Assembly (NCBI RefSeq): GCF_964340395.1
Contig: NC_135567.1
Span: 6,577,399 to 6,641,398 of the forward strand
DNA length: 64,000 nt
Source of the DNA: Glandiceps talaboti
Taxonomy: Eukaryota > Hemichordata > Enteropneusta > Spengelidae
Reading direction: 5' to 3'
Shown here: one piece after another, positions 10,560 through 20,479 of the stretch
How positions within the stretch are numbered: the stretch's first letter is position 1
How the letters are laid out: every line of letters starts with the position of its first letter
The notes under the pieces: model-generated
The model's database searches: none
What the model saw: only the letters and a program-made list of their open reading frames with translations
Told to the model about the DNA's origin: nothing
Program-made: the position numbers and the translations under genes

Positions 10560-11090
10560 GAAAATCGTGTCCTGCTTTGACCCCAGATGACCCAGTTTCA
10601 CGTGACTGGTGATTTACTGACCTTACGAGGTGAGGTTAGACATGTTACGTGTGAATGACAATAATAAGTGCAATGCCAAGTACGTCTGATATTATGGGAT
10701 ACTAAGGTACAAATCTTACTCCCCTGATATGTAGCTAAGTCCATCTAGGCTATTGTAAGTACTACGAGTACAAGTCCACTGTATTCGATCACGCCATGAC
10801 TATTAGTATTAAATGTACCAGTACACGTTGGAGATATCTCTCGCCAACGTTCATGGTCTAACGTTACGCTAATATTCTCCTAGATACGTTTTATTGTGTG
10901 TCGCGTATATTTTGCACACTTACTTTATTAGCATAAAAGGAATGGACGGTACAAACTGTCTGTATAAGTTTCAGAAGTTGAACAAAGTTGTACACGAGTT
11001 GCCGCTCTCAGCGCCATTCACAACAAACCTGCTGCAGTGTTTGTTTATAGTTATACATAATATAAATCGTAACATCATAAAGACACTTAC
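10560..11090 (-). other. Intron 1 start of the ankyrin gene, CpG-containing
   Basis: This stretch is downstream of the inferred first exon on the minus strand. It has more CpG than the surrounding AT-rich DNA but no exon that I can recognise. Confidence 0.4.
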
Positions 11091-11120
11091 ATCTGGATCC
11101 TTCCATTCCGTGGCTGCCAT
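11091..11120 (-). CDS. Inferred first coding exon of the ankyrin gene
   Basis: On the minus strand AAATATGGCAGCC starts an ATG in good context (A at -3, G at +4). Ten codons, MAATEWKDPD, run straight into a perfect donor GAT|GTAAGTG. The exon ends in phase 0, matching the phase-0 ankyrin exons at 5329-5427 and 5224-5310, and the acidic-polar peptide then continues into DLI.AV.SGD. Upstream sequence is CpG-enriched, as expected for a promoter. The link across a 5.7-kb intron is an inference; a transcript would settle it. Confidence 0.6.
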
Positions 11121-11345
11121 ATTTCCCACTTCACCCTGACCCTGTTCAAAACGCAGTAAATCTTACAAACTTGAAGACGACCACACAGGCTACCATCATC
11201 ACACCGGGTCCTTGGAAATTAGGTCAACTGTTTAACCCGGAAATATTGTTGTGGACACGTGATCGGCAAACGCGTACGTTATACCATGGGGAAGACAGTG
11301 TGTACTATTACCTATTGAGAAGATCGGTGATGTCATATCTTTTTA
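11121..11345 (-). promoter_or_regulatory. CpG-enriched putative promoter of the ankyrin gene
   Basis: The DNA just upstream of the minus-strand ATG holds many CpG dinucleotides (ACACGTGATCGG, AACGCGTACG), plus a CACGTG E-box near 11260. No clear TATA box is seen at the right distance, which would fit a CpG-type promoter. Inferred from position and composition only. Confidence 0.4.
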
Positions 11346-11403
11346 GTCAGCCGGTCAGAGGTTACGCGCGTTTGTTCTTATACCATCACTCCACCACGCG
11401 TGC

Positions 11404-11838
11404 GAAGCTACAAACATATTCATATTCATATTCACTTTCAAACGTTGACCTCTTCGCTCAATGTGAATATGTTGTTGGGATAAATTATCATTCCCATATT
11501 TATTTGCCCAAAGTTTAATTTGTTCATCAAACAGAAATGCCAGTATTTCTACATTCCTAAACTATTATCTAGGTTTTTTGCTCACAGATTTTTTAATTCA
11601 GAATGTTTTAATTTAGTGCTGACTAGTTTGTCTTTTCAGTTCTTGTTTCCTGTTTGTGTTATGATTGGTCTTTTTGGATATAATTGATTTATTTCATTGC
11701 CAAACGCGCGTTCGTTCCCATTCGGAAGACTTCGAATCTGATGATGAACATGATTGTTACTCTATCATAATATTCACATTGTATAGGTCAACTTTTGAAA
11801 GTGAATATGAATATGAATATGAATATGTTGGTAGCTTC
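11404..11838. repeat. Inverted repeat flanking a 335-bp centre
   Basis: The left arm 11404-11450 (GAAGCTACAAACATATTC...AACGTTGACC) is matched in reverse complement at 11786-11838, with one extra CATATT unit on the right. The enclosed segment includes a Penelope-like remnant (11521-11690). It could be terminal inverted repeats of a small element or the flanks of an inverted duplication. Confidence 0.75.
11521..11690 (-). pseudogene. Remnant related to the Penelope-like copy at 41 kb
   Basis: By eye about 70 percent similar to 41052-41215 in the same orientation (shared TCATCAAACAGA, GTGCTGACTAGTTTGTC and ATGATTGGT text). The minus strand is not open here, so it is decayed. It is assigned to a Penelope-like element only through the 41-kb copy. 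Confidence 0.5.
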
Positions 11839-11899
11839 ACACTCATCACTCCATTCCTAACTTCCTGCATGGTCGAGCACGTCAATCGTTGTGTATGGT

Positions 11900-12150
11900 T
11901 CGTGGCTTACGGGCCCGGGGGGGGGGGGCAACTCCCATAGACGGCTATACGGGGAGGGTCCGCGCGAAAGGGGTCGTTTTTTATGCTGGTTGGTATCAGA
12001 AAGGGTATACCTTTCATGAAGTGTTGGTATCAGAAAGGGTCTGTAAATTAGACTATGCAATCTGGAAGCGTTTCAACCTGTTTTTCTCCCTTGAAAACTT
12101 CTCTCGTCGCTCATGCCACTTCAGGTCTAGGGCCACCTCCCCCTGAAAAC
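11900..12150. repeat. Poly-G led dispersed repeat fragment
   Basis: A GGGCCCGGGGGGGGGGGGC run is followed by AACTCCCATAGACGGCTATACGGGG and two copies of GGTATCAGAAAGGGT. This start resembles the repeats at 14380 and 14820, which also begin with a G run and a CTCC(C) motif. The overlapping ORFs have no recognisable domain. Confidence 0.45.
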
Positions 12151-12285
12151 CTTTGGTTTTAGTCACGTACAGCATGCAATATTCCTGCAACCAGTAGAAA
12201 GAGGGGGAAGGGGACTCCGAACACCATCAAAGTTAAATACGTGTATGACATTACGTTTACCATGTAACCAACTATGGGTTTTTAG

Positions 12286-12477
12286 ATCCTAACATACAAC
12301 ACGTTTGAATTTAATGGAGATTACTACAAACAAATATGTGGTTGTAGTTTGGGCTCACCAGCGTCTCCAGAGATCGCATTCCACAAACTTGAGTGCCGCA
12401 TCATTGAAACATACATGGATAAAATATCACTTTGGACATGTTTCAGAGATGATATATTCATGCCATTCCGCATGTAA
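12286..12477 (+). pseudogene. Penelope-like element reverse transcriptase fragment
   Basis: A 63-codon open stretch ending at TAA (12475-12477) contains NGDYYKQICGCSLGSPASPE and, about 30 residues later, FRDDIF. The Y.Q..G..(L/M)GSP.SP pattern followed by a (Y/F).DD box is the reverse transcriptase signature of Penelope-like retroelements, where the GSP motif precedes the catalytic DD. It has no ATG and an upstream in-frame TAG at 12283, so it is a dead fragment. Related sequence encoding the downstream part of such a protein lies on the minus strand at 41030-41698. Ordinary LINE reverse transcriptase is less likely given the SLGSPASP spacing. Confidence 0.7.
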
Positions 12478-12915
12478 GTAATTGGCCCAAAACTGACCAA
12501 GTACGGGCAGAGTTACGAGCTCGCAAGTCTCAAGTACGAGTGACGTCACTCATACAGAATGAACGTACACGTACGCTGCATATCACACTTACACATGTTA
12601 CATGCACTCTCAGACAAATGAAACGTACCGTACTACATAGAAACCCTTTTTAATGAATTGTACTTATTTAATACTAAAACTAAATACAGAGTTGAATATA
12701 AGATTGTTGAATTGAATATGTGTAGAATAAATCAAAAAACGTATTAACAAGAAAGACGACGAGTCGACGTGGTGGACAGCTGATAAGAACGTATTGTTGT
12801 CATGGTTACATCTATAAATAGTGTTCACTGACATGTAAATGTAATCAAATTGTATCAATGTGTATACAACGATGTGTCCGCAATTTAGCCACTCAATTAG
12901 AAGAAAAAATAAAGT

Positions 12916-13143
12916 TCAGAAAAACGAAGTCAGGGGTTTCTGTTTCATTGCACGGCTGTCTGCTGCTTTTCTGGGTAAACTACGGAGCAATAACAACTGG
13001 GTAGGTTCACAATCAGGCTGCGACTCTAGCCATAACAAACACGGAGAAAGCATAGCTGCCGCTTCGCCGTGCAATGGTACTGGTTCACACGGGACATCTT
13101 TTTCGGCTTTGCCTGTTGACAGCATTGTTATCTTTAACATCAT
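12916..13143 (-). pseudogene. Possible C-terminus of a pogo/Tigger-type transposase
   Basis: A 75-codon minus-strand ORF from an ATG ends in LLLLRSLPRKAAD...KQKPLTSFF and a stop. The terminal QKPLTSFF matches the PCNA-interacting box pattern Q-x-x-h-x-x-F-F. A similar ending (a helical region rich in Leu and Arg, then K-Q-x-x-(L/I)-x-x-F-F) is known at the C-terminus of CENP-B/Tigger-like transposases. The ORF is more GC- and CpG-rich than its surroundings. No catalytic core is present. It may equally be a host exon; the family call rests on a short region. Confidence 0.35.
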
Positions 13144-13189
13144 CTACTACAAATATTTCTTGTCGCCATCTTCTGACCGATCTGCCCAG

Positions 13190-13364
13190 AAGTTTATGAG
13201 TTTAAGTTTTTTTGACCAAATATGACATTTTTTGACCCAAATCCCATACCTGTGATGCGATCATTGCTTTGAACAATTTCTCAACTAGACACCACACGTA
13301 ATGTCACCAACTACCAATGAAATCAGTCTGGAAGTTTTTGTGTTGAAGCCGTACAGACACACAC

Positions 13365-13418
<54 letters not shown>

Positions 13419-13440
13419 TATACCCAAAGTTGTCTGACGT
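13190..13440 (+). repeat. AC-tailed dispersed repeat, copy 3
   Basis: It contains TTTTTTGACCAAATATGAC, CCCAAATCCCATACCTGTGATG, GAACAATTTCTCAACTAG and a long (AC)n tract at 13350-13418. It runs uninterrupted across the point where copy 1 holds the 0.3-kb insertion. The 3' closing hairpin of copies 1 and 2 is absent. Confidence 0.7.
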
Positions 13441-13730
13441 AATAGTAACTTACAAAATAAGTGTATAACTGTATTGCTGTCACTGGAAGTTCAACTCAGT
13501 TGTATCACAGAGCAAAATCGTTTATATACGTGCAGTACTTCTAATCCATAGTTTGGTCAAAGTCCTTCAATCAGCACAAAAAGTTGTTCATCCAATCAGT
13601 GAACCTCAGCTGCTATAGTGACTGTAAACAGTATACGTAGCATCCTGAGCTGACAAATAACTATATTTGGACATTACATAACTGCTCCAATAAACACTAA
13701 CTTTATGAGGTACTGTGTTATCGGTCATAA
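13440..13730. other. No recognised feature
   Basis: Spacer between the AC-tailed repeat and the 48-bp minisatellite. No coding signal. Confidence 0.5.
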
Positions 13731-13734
13731 TTTT

Positions 13735-14330
13735 GTGATTGATGCTAACTGTATGAGGGACTGAGTGGACGTTTGATGGTAACAATACTGTATAGGAACT
13801 AGACTAGTGAGTGGAGGTGTAAATGGTAACAATACTGTACAGGAACTAGACTGTTAGTGGAGGTGTAAATGATAACGATACTGTATAGGAACTAGACTGT
13901 GAGTGGAGTTGTAAATGGTAACGATACTGTATAGGCACTAGACTGTGAGTGGAGTTGTAAATGGTAATGGTACTGTATAAGCACTAGACTATGTGAGTGG
14001 AGGTGTGAATGGTAACGATACTGTATAGGAACTAGACTATGTGAGTGGAGGTGTGAATGGTAACGATACTGTATAGGAACTAGACTATGTGAGTGGAGGT
14101 GTAAATGGTAACGATACTGTATAGGAACTAGACTATGTGAGTGGAGGTATAAATGGTAACGATACTGTATAGGAACTAGACTATGTGAGTGGAGGTGTAA
14201 ATGGTAATGATACTGTATAGGAACTAGACTATGTGAGTGGAGGTGTAAATGGTAACGATACTGTATAGGAACTAGACTGTGAGTGGACGTGTGATGGTAA
14301 CAATATCTTATAGGAACTGGACTAATCTGA
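13735..14330. repeat. 48-bp minisatellite, about 11-12 copies
   Basis: The unit is built from GGAACTAGACTATGTGAGTG, then GAGGTGTAAATGGTAACGAT, then ACTGTATA (48 bp; shorter where TATG is missing). Central copies are nearly identical and edge copies are more diverged, the usual pattern for unequal exchange. Confidence 0.9.
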
Positions 14331-14374
14331 GGAGTACATTGAGTCTATGTTATGTATACTTAATGAAATGAACT

Positions 14375-15180
14375 TTCCGAGGGGGGGGGACTACTCCCCT
14401 TATTTGAATATACATATGAGTGCCACCCTTTGGGGTGTGTTTTCTAACCCTTTGGTCTAAACTGAGGTCTGTATTTTTTCGAGCTTAAGAGCCTAAAACG
14501 GGGTCCACTTTGCATTATTTTCGATTTTTCTTGCTCCAAAATGGTCCTTTACCAAATCATAACTGCCATTAATTACCCAAAAATGTTGCTTCCTAAGGAA
14601 AATCTATTAAGGTGTAAACTTTCCTCCTTTAAAAACCCGTGATGGTCTAAAATTGATTTTGGTCAAAATGGGTCTAAAATGGGGCATTGGGTTTCCAGGA
14701 CTGGCCACACACCCCTACCAGAACTGGCTTCTGGTACTGCCCGGGAACTCTCCCAGTGCATTCATATATCAAGTGACTATAGCTTGGTAAACACGTCATG
14801 TGCATTGTGAGTATACCTAAGTGTAGCCCCTGGGGGTACTCCTGCTTATCATATATATATATAAATATGTGCTGTCCTTGGGGTGGGATTTCCAACCTTA
14901 AGTCGAAAATGGGTACTGTATCTTTAGAGATAAGGAGTCTAAAATGGGGTCCACTTTACACAATTTTCGATTTTGTTTGGTCTAAAATGGGGTCCTGGAA
15001 GGAACTACATAGTAAATTCTCGACTAGTTAAACATTTCTGGGAATTTCCCTTTGAGTTTCATCCAGCTAATTCGCTGGTTGTTATTTTCATATCAGTGAT
15101 TAATATGTATTTTATGGGGTATAGGTTTTTGGTCAAAATGGGTCTAAACTGGGGTCTAGGGTTGACAGCATTATCTGCAC
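14375..15180. repeat. Dispersed repeat present twice in tandem
   Basis: Both halves (about 14380-14700 and 14820-15170) share a (G)GGGGTACTCC-like start, a CCTTGGGGTG block, AGTCTAAAATGGGGTCCACTTT, TTTTCGATTTT, and a final TTTTGGTCAAAATGGGTCTAAA. The order is the same, so this is a duplicated or composite dispersed repeat. No coding content. Confidence 0.7.
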
Positions 15181-15194
15181 ACTCCTACCTGATC

Positions 15195-15353
15195 AGTTAC
15201 AACGAAAATATGCTTTATGTCTAATCTTCTTGGAGACTATCACACCGGACAAACAGTCGATCATGTATAAACTAGTATAAACTAGAGTTAATACATGAAT
15301 GAGTGTGATAATCTCCAAGAAGATAAGAGATAAAGCAAATTTTCGCAGTAACT
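15195..15353. repeat. Foldback repeat, 50-bp arms
   Basis: AGTTACAACGAAAAT..TCTTCTTGGAGACTATCACAC (15195-15246) is matched in reverse complement by GTGTGATAATCTCCAAGAAG...TTTTCGCAGTAACT (15303-15353), with a spacer of about 55 bp. The spacer itself contains two ATAAACTAG copies. No ORF. Likely a small foldback or MITE-like element. Confidence 0.85.
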
Positions 15354-15765
15354 AATCCATGCTAATTATAAGATTAAAGGTGTTTTAATTTAGATAAAAG
15401 GAGAAGAATGGACAATATGTCTTTATTTAGTCAATAAAGAGAGATTTATATACAGCTGAAAGAAAAAAGTAGCCAGGGAAAGAAGCAAAAAAAGTTTGAT
15501 ATCACAACAAAAATCAGTGAGTCAATTGATCAATATCACACACAAAATAAGTTTTATTTCATCACAAAAATTAATCATTCAATCGATCAAACAATCAACT
15601 GAATAATAAACCGATCAATAAAGCAATTGGATTGATTAATCTATCACATGCTCGCTGTCCCCTGTGATCAGACTAGCAGCTAGTCGTCTGTTTTGAAAAC
15701 TACGACCACTAGGCGTTTTCAGGGATGGTACGGTAATTTCTAAACCAACGAATAATTTCTAGTCT
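15354..15765. other. No recognised feature
   Basis: AT-rich, with several ATCAATCGATCAA-like short repeats at 15530-15640. No gene seen. Confidence 0.5.
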
Positions 15766-16888
15766 ACCTACTACATTTTGTATCCATAGCACTACATACC
15801 CGCGGTACTACTACATATTGGCTTTGTATCCATAGCACTACATACCCGTGGTACTACTACATACTGGCTTTGTATCCATAGCACTGCATACCCGCAGTAC
15901 TACTACATACTGGCTTTGTATTCATAACACTACATACTACTACATATTGGCTTTGTATTCATTGCACTACATACTACTACATACTGGCTTTGTATTCATA
16001 TCACTACACACTACTACATTTTGGCTTTGTATCCATAGCACTACATACCCGCAGTACTACTACATACTGGCTTTGTATTCATAACACTACATACTACTAC
16101 ATATTGGCTTTGTATTCATTGCACTACATACTACTACATACTGGCTTTGTATTCATAGCACTACATACTACTACATACTGGCTTTGTATTCATAGCACTA
16201 CACACTACTACATACTGGCTTTGTATTCATAGCACTACATACTACTACATATTGGCTTTGTATTCATAGCACTACATACCCGCGGTACTACTACATACTG
16301 GCTTTGTATTCATAGCACTACATAACCGCGGTACTACTACATATTGGCTTTGTATTCATAGCACTACATACCCGCGGTACTACTACATACTGGCTTTGTA
16401 TTCATAGCACTACACACTACTACATATTGGCTTTGTATCCATAGCACTACATACCCGCGGTACTACTACATATTGGCTTTGTATCCATAGCACTACATAC
16501 CCGCGGTACTACTATATACTGGCTTTGTATCCATAGCACTACATACCCGCGGTACTACTACATACTGGCTTTGTATTCATAGCACTACATACCCGCGGTA
16601 CTACTACATACTGGCTTTGTATCCATAGCACTACATACCCGCGGTACTACTACATACTGGCTTTGTATTCATAGCACTACATACCCGCGGTACTACTACA
16701 TACTGGCTTTGTATTCATAGCACTACATACTACTACATACTGGCTTTGTATTCATAGCACTACATACTACTACATAATGGCTTTGTATTCATAGCACTAC
16801 ACACTACTACATATTGGCTTTGTATCCATAGCACTACATACCCGCGGTACTACTACATACTGGCTCTGTATTCATAGCACTACATATC
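15766..16888. repeat. Element A array 1: mixed 37/46-bp minisatellite
   Basis: The unit is CTACTACATACTGGCTTTGT then ATTCATAGCACTACATA (37 bp). A longer form adds CCCGCGGTA (46 bp), carrying a CCGCGG site. Long and short forms alternate in blocks, so there are about 26 units of two types. Tyr/Thr/His-rich ORFs are translations of the repeat. The same 37-bp unit forms arrays at 18976-20370 and 28585-28745. Confidence 0.95.
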
Positions 16889-16963
16889 TGGCCCGAGTAC
16901 GAGTAAAGAGACAAGTTTACAGAGTGTATATATAACGATTAGAGTTTAATGATTTATTGATTG

Positions 16964-17010
<47 letters not shown>

Positions 17011-17239
17011 ATAATCTTACCATTGACTAATATGGACAAAGATGTAAAATGAGTACACATTCGATGGATTGCTAATATTTTGTAGCCTTGTATGTAATTC
17101 TTTCGTTATTTGCTTTCGCACTCAACATAGTCGAGTTACATTGCTTTTTGCCGGACAGTGTTGAGTGAAACGCGTGCACCGTTAAGGAGGACTACCCTAT
17201 ACTGTACACAATTGAGTAAATTCTCTGTAACATGAAAAG
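16889..17239. other. Spacer with (GATT)n microsatellite
   Basis: Contains a (TGAT)n run at about 16954-17008. The remainder has some CpG (GAAACGCGTGCACCG) but no recognised gene. Confidence 0.6.
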
Positions 17240-18975
17240 GACCAGAATTACGCACGGAGGCAGAACGACTAAACAACTACTGTGGTAGAAAACCCCAGTG
17301 TAGGTCGCCCTGGCAACCACTGCCTGATGTACAAGAACTGAGTGCCTTTGATGCTTACGAAACTGCCGCATATAAAGAGGATACTGGGTAATCTATGCAA
17401 ATACGAGAAATTCGATCTGCTGTACGGAGCACTAGCTTCGGGCTCTTGTTTTCAGCATTTTTTCTGTACTCCGAGAAACACACAGGTCATAAATCATGCA
17501 CGAATTGTTTGTGAATGTCGTAGGATGGTAACTTGATACACATATTAGTTGAAAATCAATCAGTTTGTTTCATAGAACGTTAACAAAACTTTCAAAATGA
17601 GACAAATGTTCCTGCAAGCGGCAGTCAAGAAAGCGTTAGATTGTGTGTCCCTCAGAATTATTCAAATATGCGACATTTGCATGTGGTGTTTACTCCCATG
17701 ATAAGAGTTGCCTTATCCCACTTATGATATAGCATACCAATAGCAAACACTCATGGCGAGAAATGCATGTTGTTCTAAAATTAATGTATTATTATTTTTA
17801 TTACAGTCTACTACATACGTAACGGCACGTGATCTTGTCAACGAGTGGTTATGTGATGAGCCGATCGTTCAATCATATTGGCAACTTTTACAGGCATCGC
17901 AGGAATTTTCAGGACGGCAACTTACTGACGTTACCAGCATGCAAAGACGCTCATGGCTACAGGTATATTTGAGATATCCAAGGGCCAAGAGATGTTTTTT
18001 ATTGGTAAACACGTGAACATAAAACCGTAATTCCTGTTACGCATGTGTGTAGCTGTGTAAAACTCGAGTTGTACTGTCCTGTTTAGTCTCTTGGACAATT
18101 CCTATATCACCATGGAAACTATCAAGGTGGCACATATGCAATATTGTTTACTCGACTAGATGAACAAATAAGGTCAACATGCCTAGCTTATCAGAGTAGT
18201 TTAATCAATGATTCATTTTGAAACATTACAGTTTCAATAATTTACCTATGTAAATATTAGTTATAGTTGAATAAAGTTCAGTAGTAGCTGGCTTGCTTGG
18301 TAACAGACTTCTGGTGCGTCTTTCCCTCTTTTATAAACCAATCCCTCACAAACATGTTATTGTCGAAGTTGACATGGGTTCAGTCAATGTTATGCACTGT
18401 TTGTTATTAGTCTGATAAGCCTTAGCGTGTAACCGATATGTGTGAAATGCACAGATAGGGAATGTTTCTATTTTCAATTGGTGTTCAAACGCCAGTGAGT
18501 CACCACAAGTTCTCCACCTCCAAAAGATACAGCCAGTCATGTGCAAAATAGGGTGACAGGCACCAAGAGTTCCACCACAATGAGGTAAACGTATAGGGGA
18601 TTCCCCTTCTCAGTCCCCGCGTTATGAATATTTAATGAGTTTTCACACAACATCAAAGTGTGAGGGCAGAAATCCCTTCTGAAGGTGACTATGGTGACTC
18701 CTGACTCCTGACTCAACAAACATAATAGTTGAACTACTAATATTAGTATACATACTAAACTGTCATGAAGAAAAGATAATGTAGTAAATCACTCCGAGGT
18801 ATGGAGATTGAAAAGTACCAAATATTCTTACATATCACAATTTATTGCACATCTGAATTTTCTGCACATAATAGTTACACTGCACTAAATTTAGGACTGC
18901 AGCAATAAATTCAACGGCCTTCGGAATAAAGACTGACATACACCATAGACCCTCAATATATATGCATACACACAA
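17240..18975 (+). mobile_element. Element A body, copy 1
   Basis: A non-coding unit lying between two 37-bp arrays. Its parts recur elsewhere: 17260-17760 matches 20495-20990, 17806-17938 matches 21338-21473, and 17938-18975 matches 27529-28585, each by eye above 95 percent. Sub-segments also match element B: CACATGAAAA(G/T)GACCAGAATTACG, CTACTGTGGT..AAAACCCCAGT, CCTGGCAACCACTG and the GGGGATTCCCCTTCTCAGTCC/TGAGGGCAG..ATCCCTTC blocks. It includes the segment CATATAAAGAGGAT...TAATCTATGCAAATA (17369-17410) that is the probable source of the 47-bp array at 63.1 kb. ORFs of 60-87 codons inside show no domain. The architecture recalls non-autonomous elements with a central tandem array (Helitron-related or bivalve 'pearl'-type), but no diagnostic end was found. 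Confidence 0.6.
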
Positions 18976-20370
18976 TTAGCACTACATACTACTACATACT
19001 GGCTTTGTATTCATAGCAATACATATAACTACACACTGGCTTTGTATTCATAACACTACATACTACTACATACTGGTTTTGTATTCATAGCACTACATAC
19101 TACTACATACTGGCTTTGTAGTGATTCATATCACTGCATACTGCTACATACTAGCTTGGCCTTCATAGCACTACATACTATTACATACTGGCTTTGTATG
19201 TATAGCAATACATATAACTACATACCGGCTTTGTATTCACAGCACTACACACTACTACATACTGGCTTTATATTCATAGCACTACACACTACTACATATA
19301 CTAGCTTTGTATTCATAGCACTAGTGTATACATACTACTACATATACTGGCTTTGTATTTATAGCACTACACACTACTACATACCGGATTTCTATTCATA
19401 GCACTACATATACTACTACATACTGGCTTTGTATTCATAGCACTACATACTACTACATACCGGCTTTGTATCCATAGCACTACATACTACTACATACTGG
19501 CTTTGTATTCATATCACTACATACTACTACATACTGGCTTTGTATTCATATCACTACATACTACTACATACTGGCTTTGTATTCATATCACTACATAATA
19601 CTACATACTGGCTTTGTATTCATATCACTACATACTACTACATACTGGCTTTGTATTCATATCACTACATACTACTACATACCGGCTTTGTATTCATATC
19701 ACTACATACTACTACATACTGGCTTTGTATTCATAGCACTGCATACTACTACATACCGGCTTTGTATTCATAGCACTACATACTACTACATACTGGCTTT
19801 GTATTCATAGCACTGCATACTACTACATACTGGCTTTGTATTCATAGCACTACATACTACTACATACTGGCTTTGTATTCATATCACTACATACTACTAC
19901 ATACTGGCTTTGTATTCATATCACTACATACTACTACATACTGGCTTTGTATTCATAGCACTGCATACTACTACATACCGGCTTTGTATTCATAGCACTA
20001 CACACTACTACATACTGGCTTTGTATTCATATCACTACATACTACTACATACTGGCTTTGTATTCATAGCACTGCATACTACTACATACCGGCTTTGTAT
20101 TCATAGCACTACATACTACTACATACTGGCTTTGTATTCATAGCACTACACACTACTACATATACTAGCTTTGTATTCATAGCACTAGTGTATACATACT
20201 ACTACATATACTGGCTTTGTATTTATAGCAGTACATACTACTTCATACTGGCTTTGTATTCATAGCACTACATACTACTACATACTGGCTTTGTATTCAT
20301 AGCACTACATACTACTACATACTGGCTTTATTTCAATAGCACTTCATACTACTAAATACTTATTTGAAGT
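18976..20370. repeat. Element A array 2: 37-bp minisatellite, about 37 copies
   Basis: Same unit as array 1 but almost entirely the short 37-bp form, without CCGCGG. Variants include TATACTAGCTTTG and GTGTATACATACTACT; one such variant pair (about 19290-19345 and 20150-20220) is repeated about 865 bp apart, showing a higher-order duplication. Confidence 0.95.
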
Positions 20371-20479
20371 TTATTTTGCTGTCTGAAACAATTTTCAATA
20401 TCGGTCAATTTATTAGGGGGGGGGGGGCTCTGAGAAATTAAGTGTTTTATCCTACATTGAACTATTGATCTGGCCCCAT

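Noticed and set aside
12860-13225. A 121-codon + strand ORF
   Set aside because: Shadow of the minus-strand ORF at 12916-13143; no domain, and its composition follows the other strand's codons.
17753-18016. An 87-codon ORF in element A body 1
   Set aside because: The second copy of the body has the same region broken by an insertion and frame changes; no domain is present.
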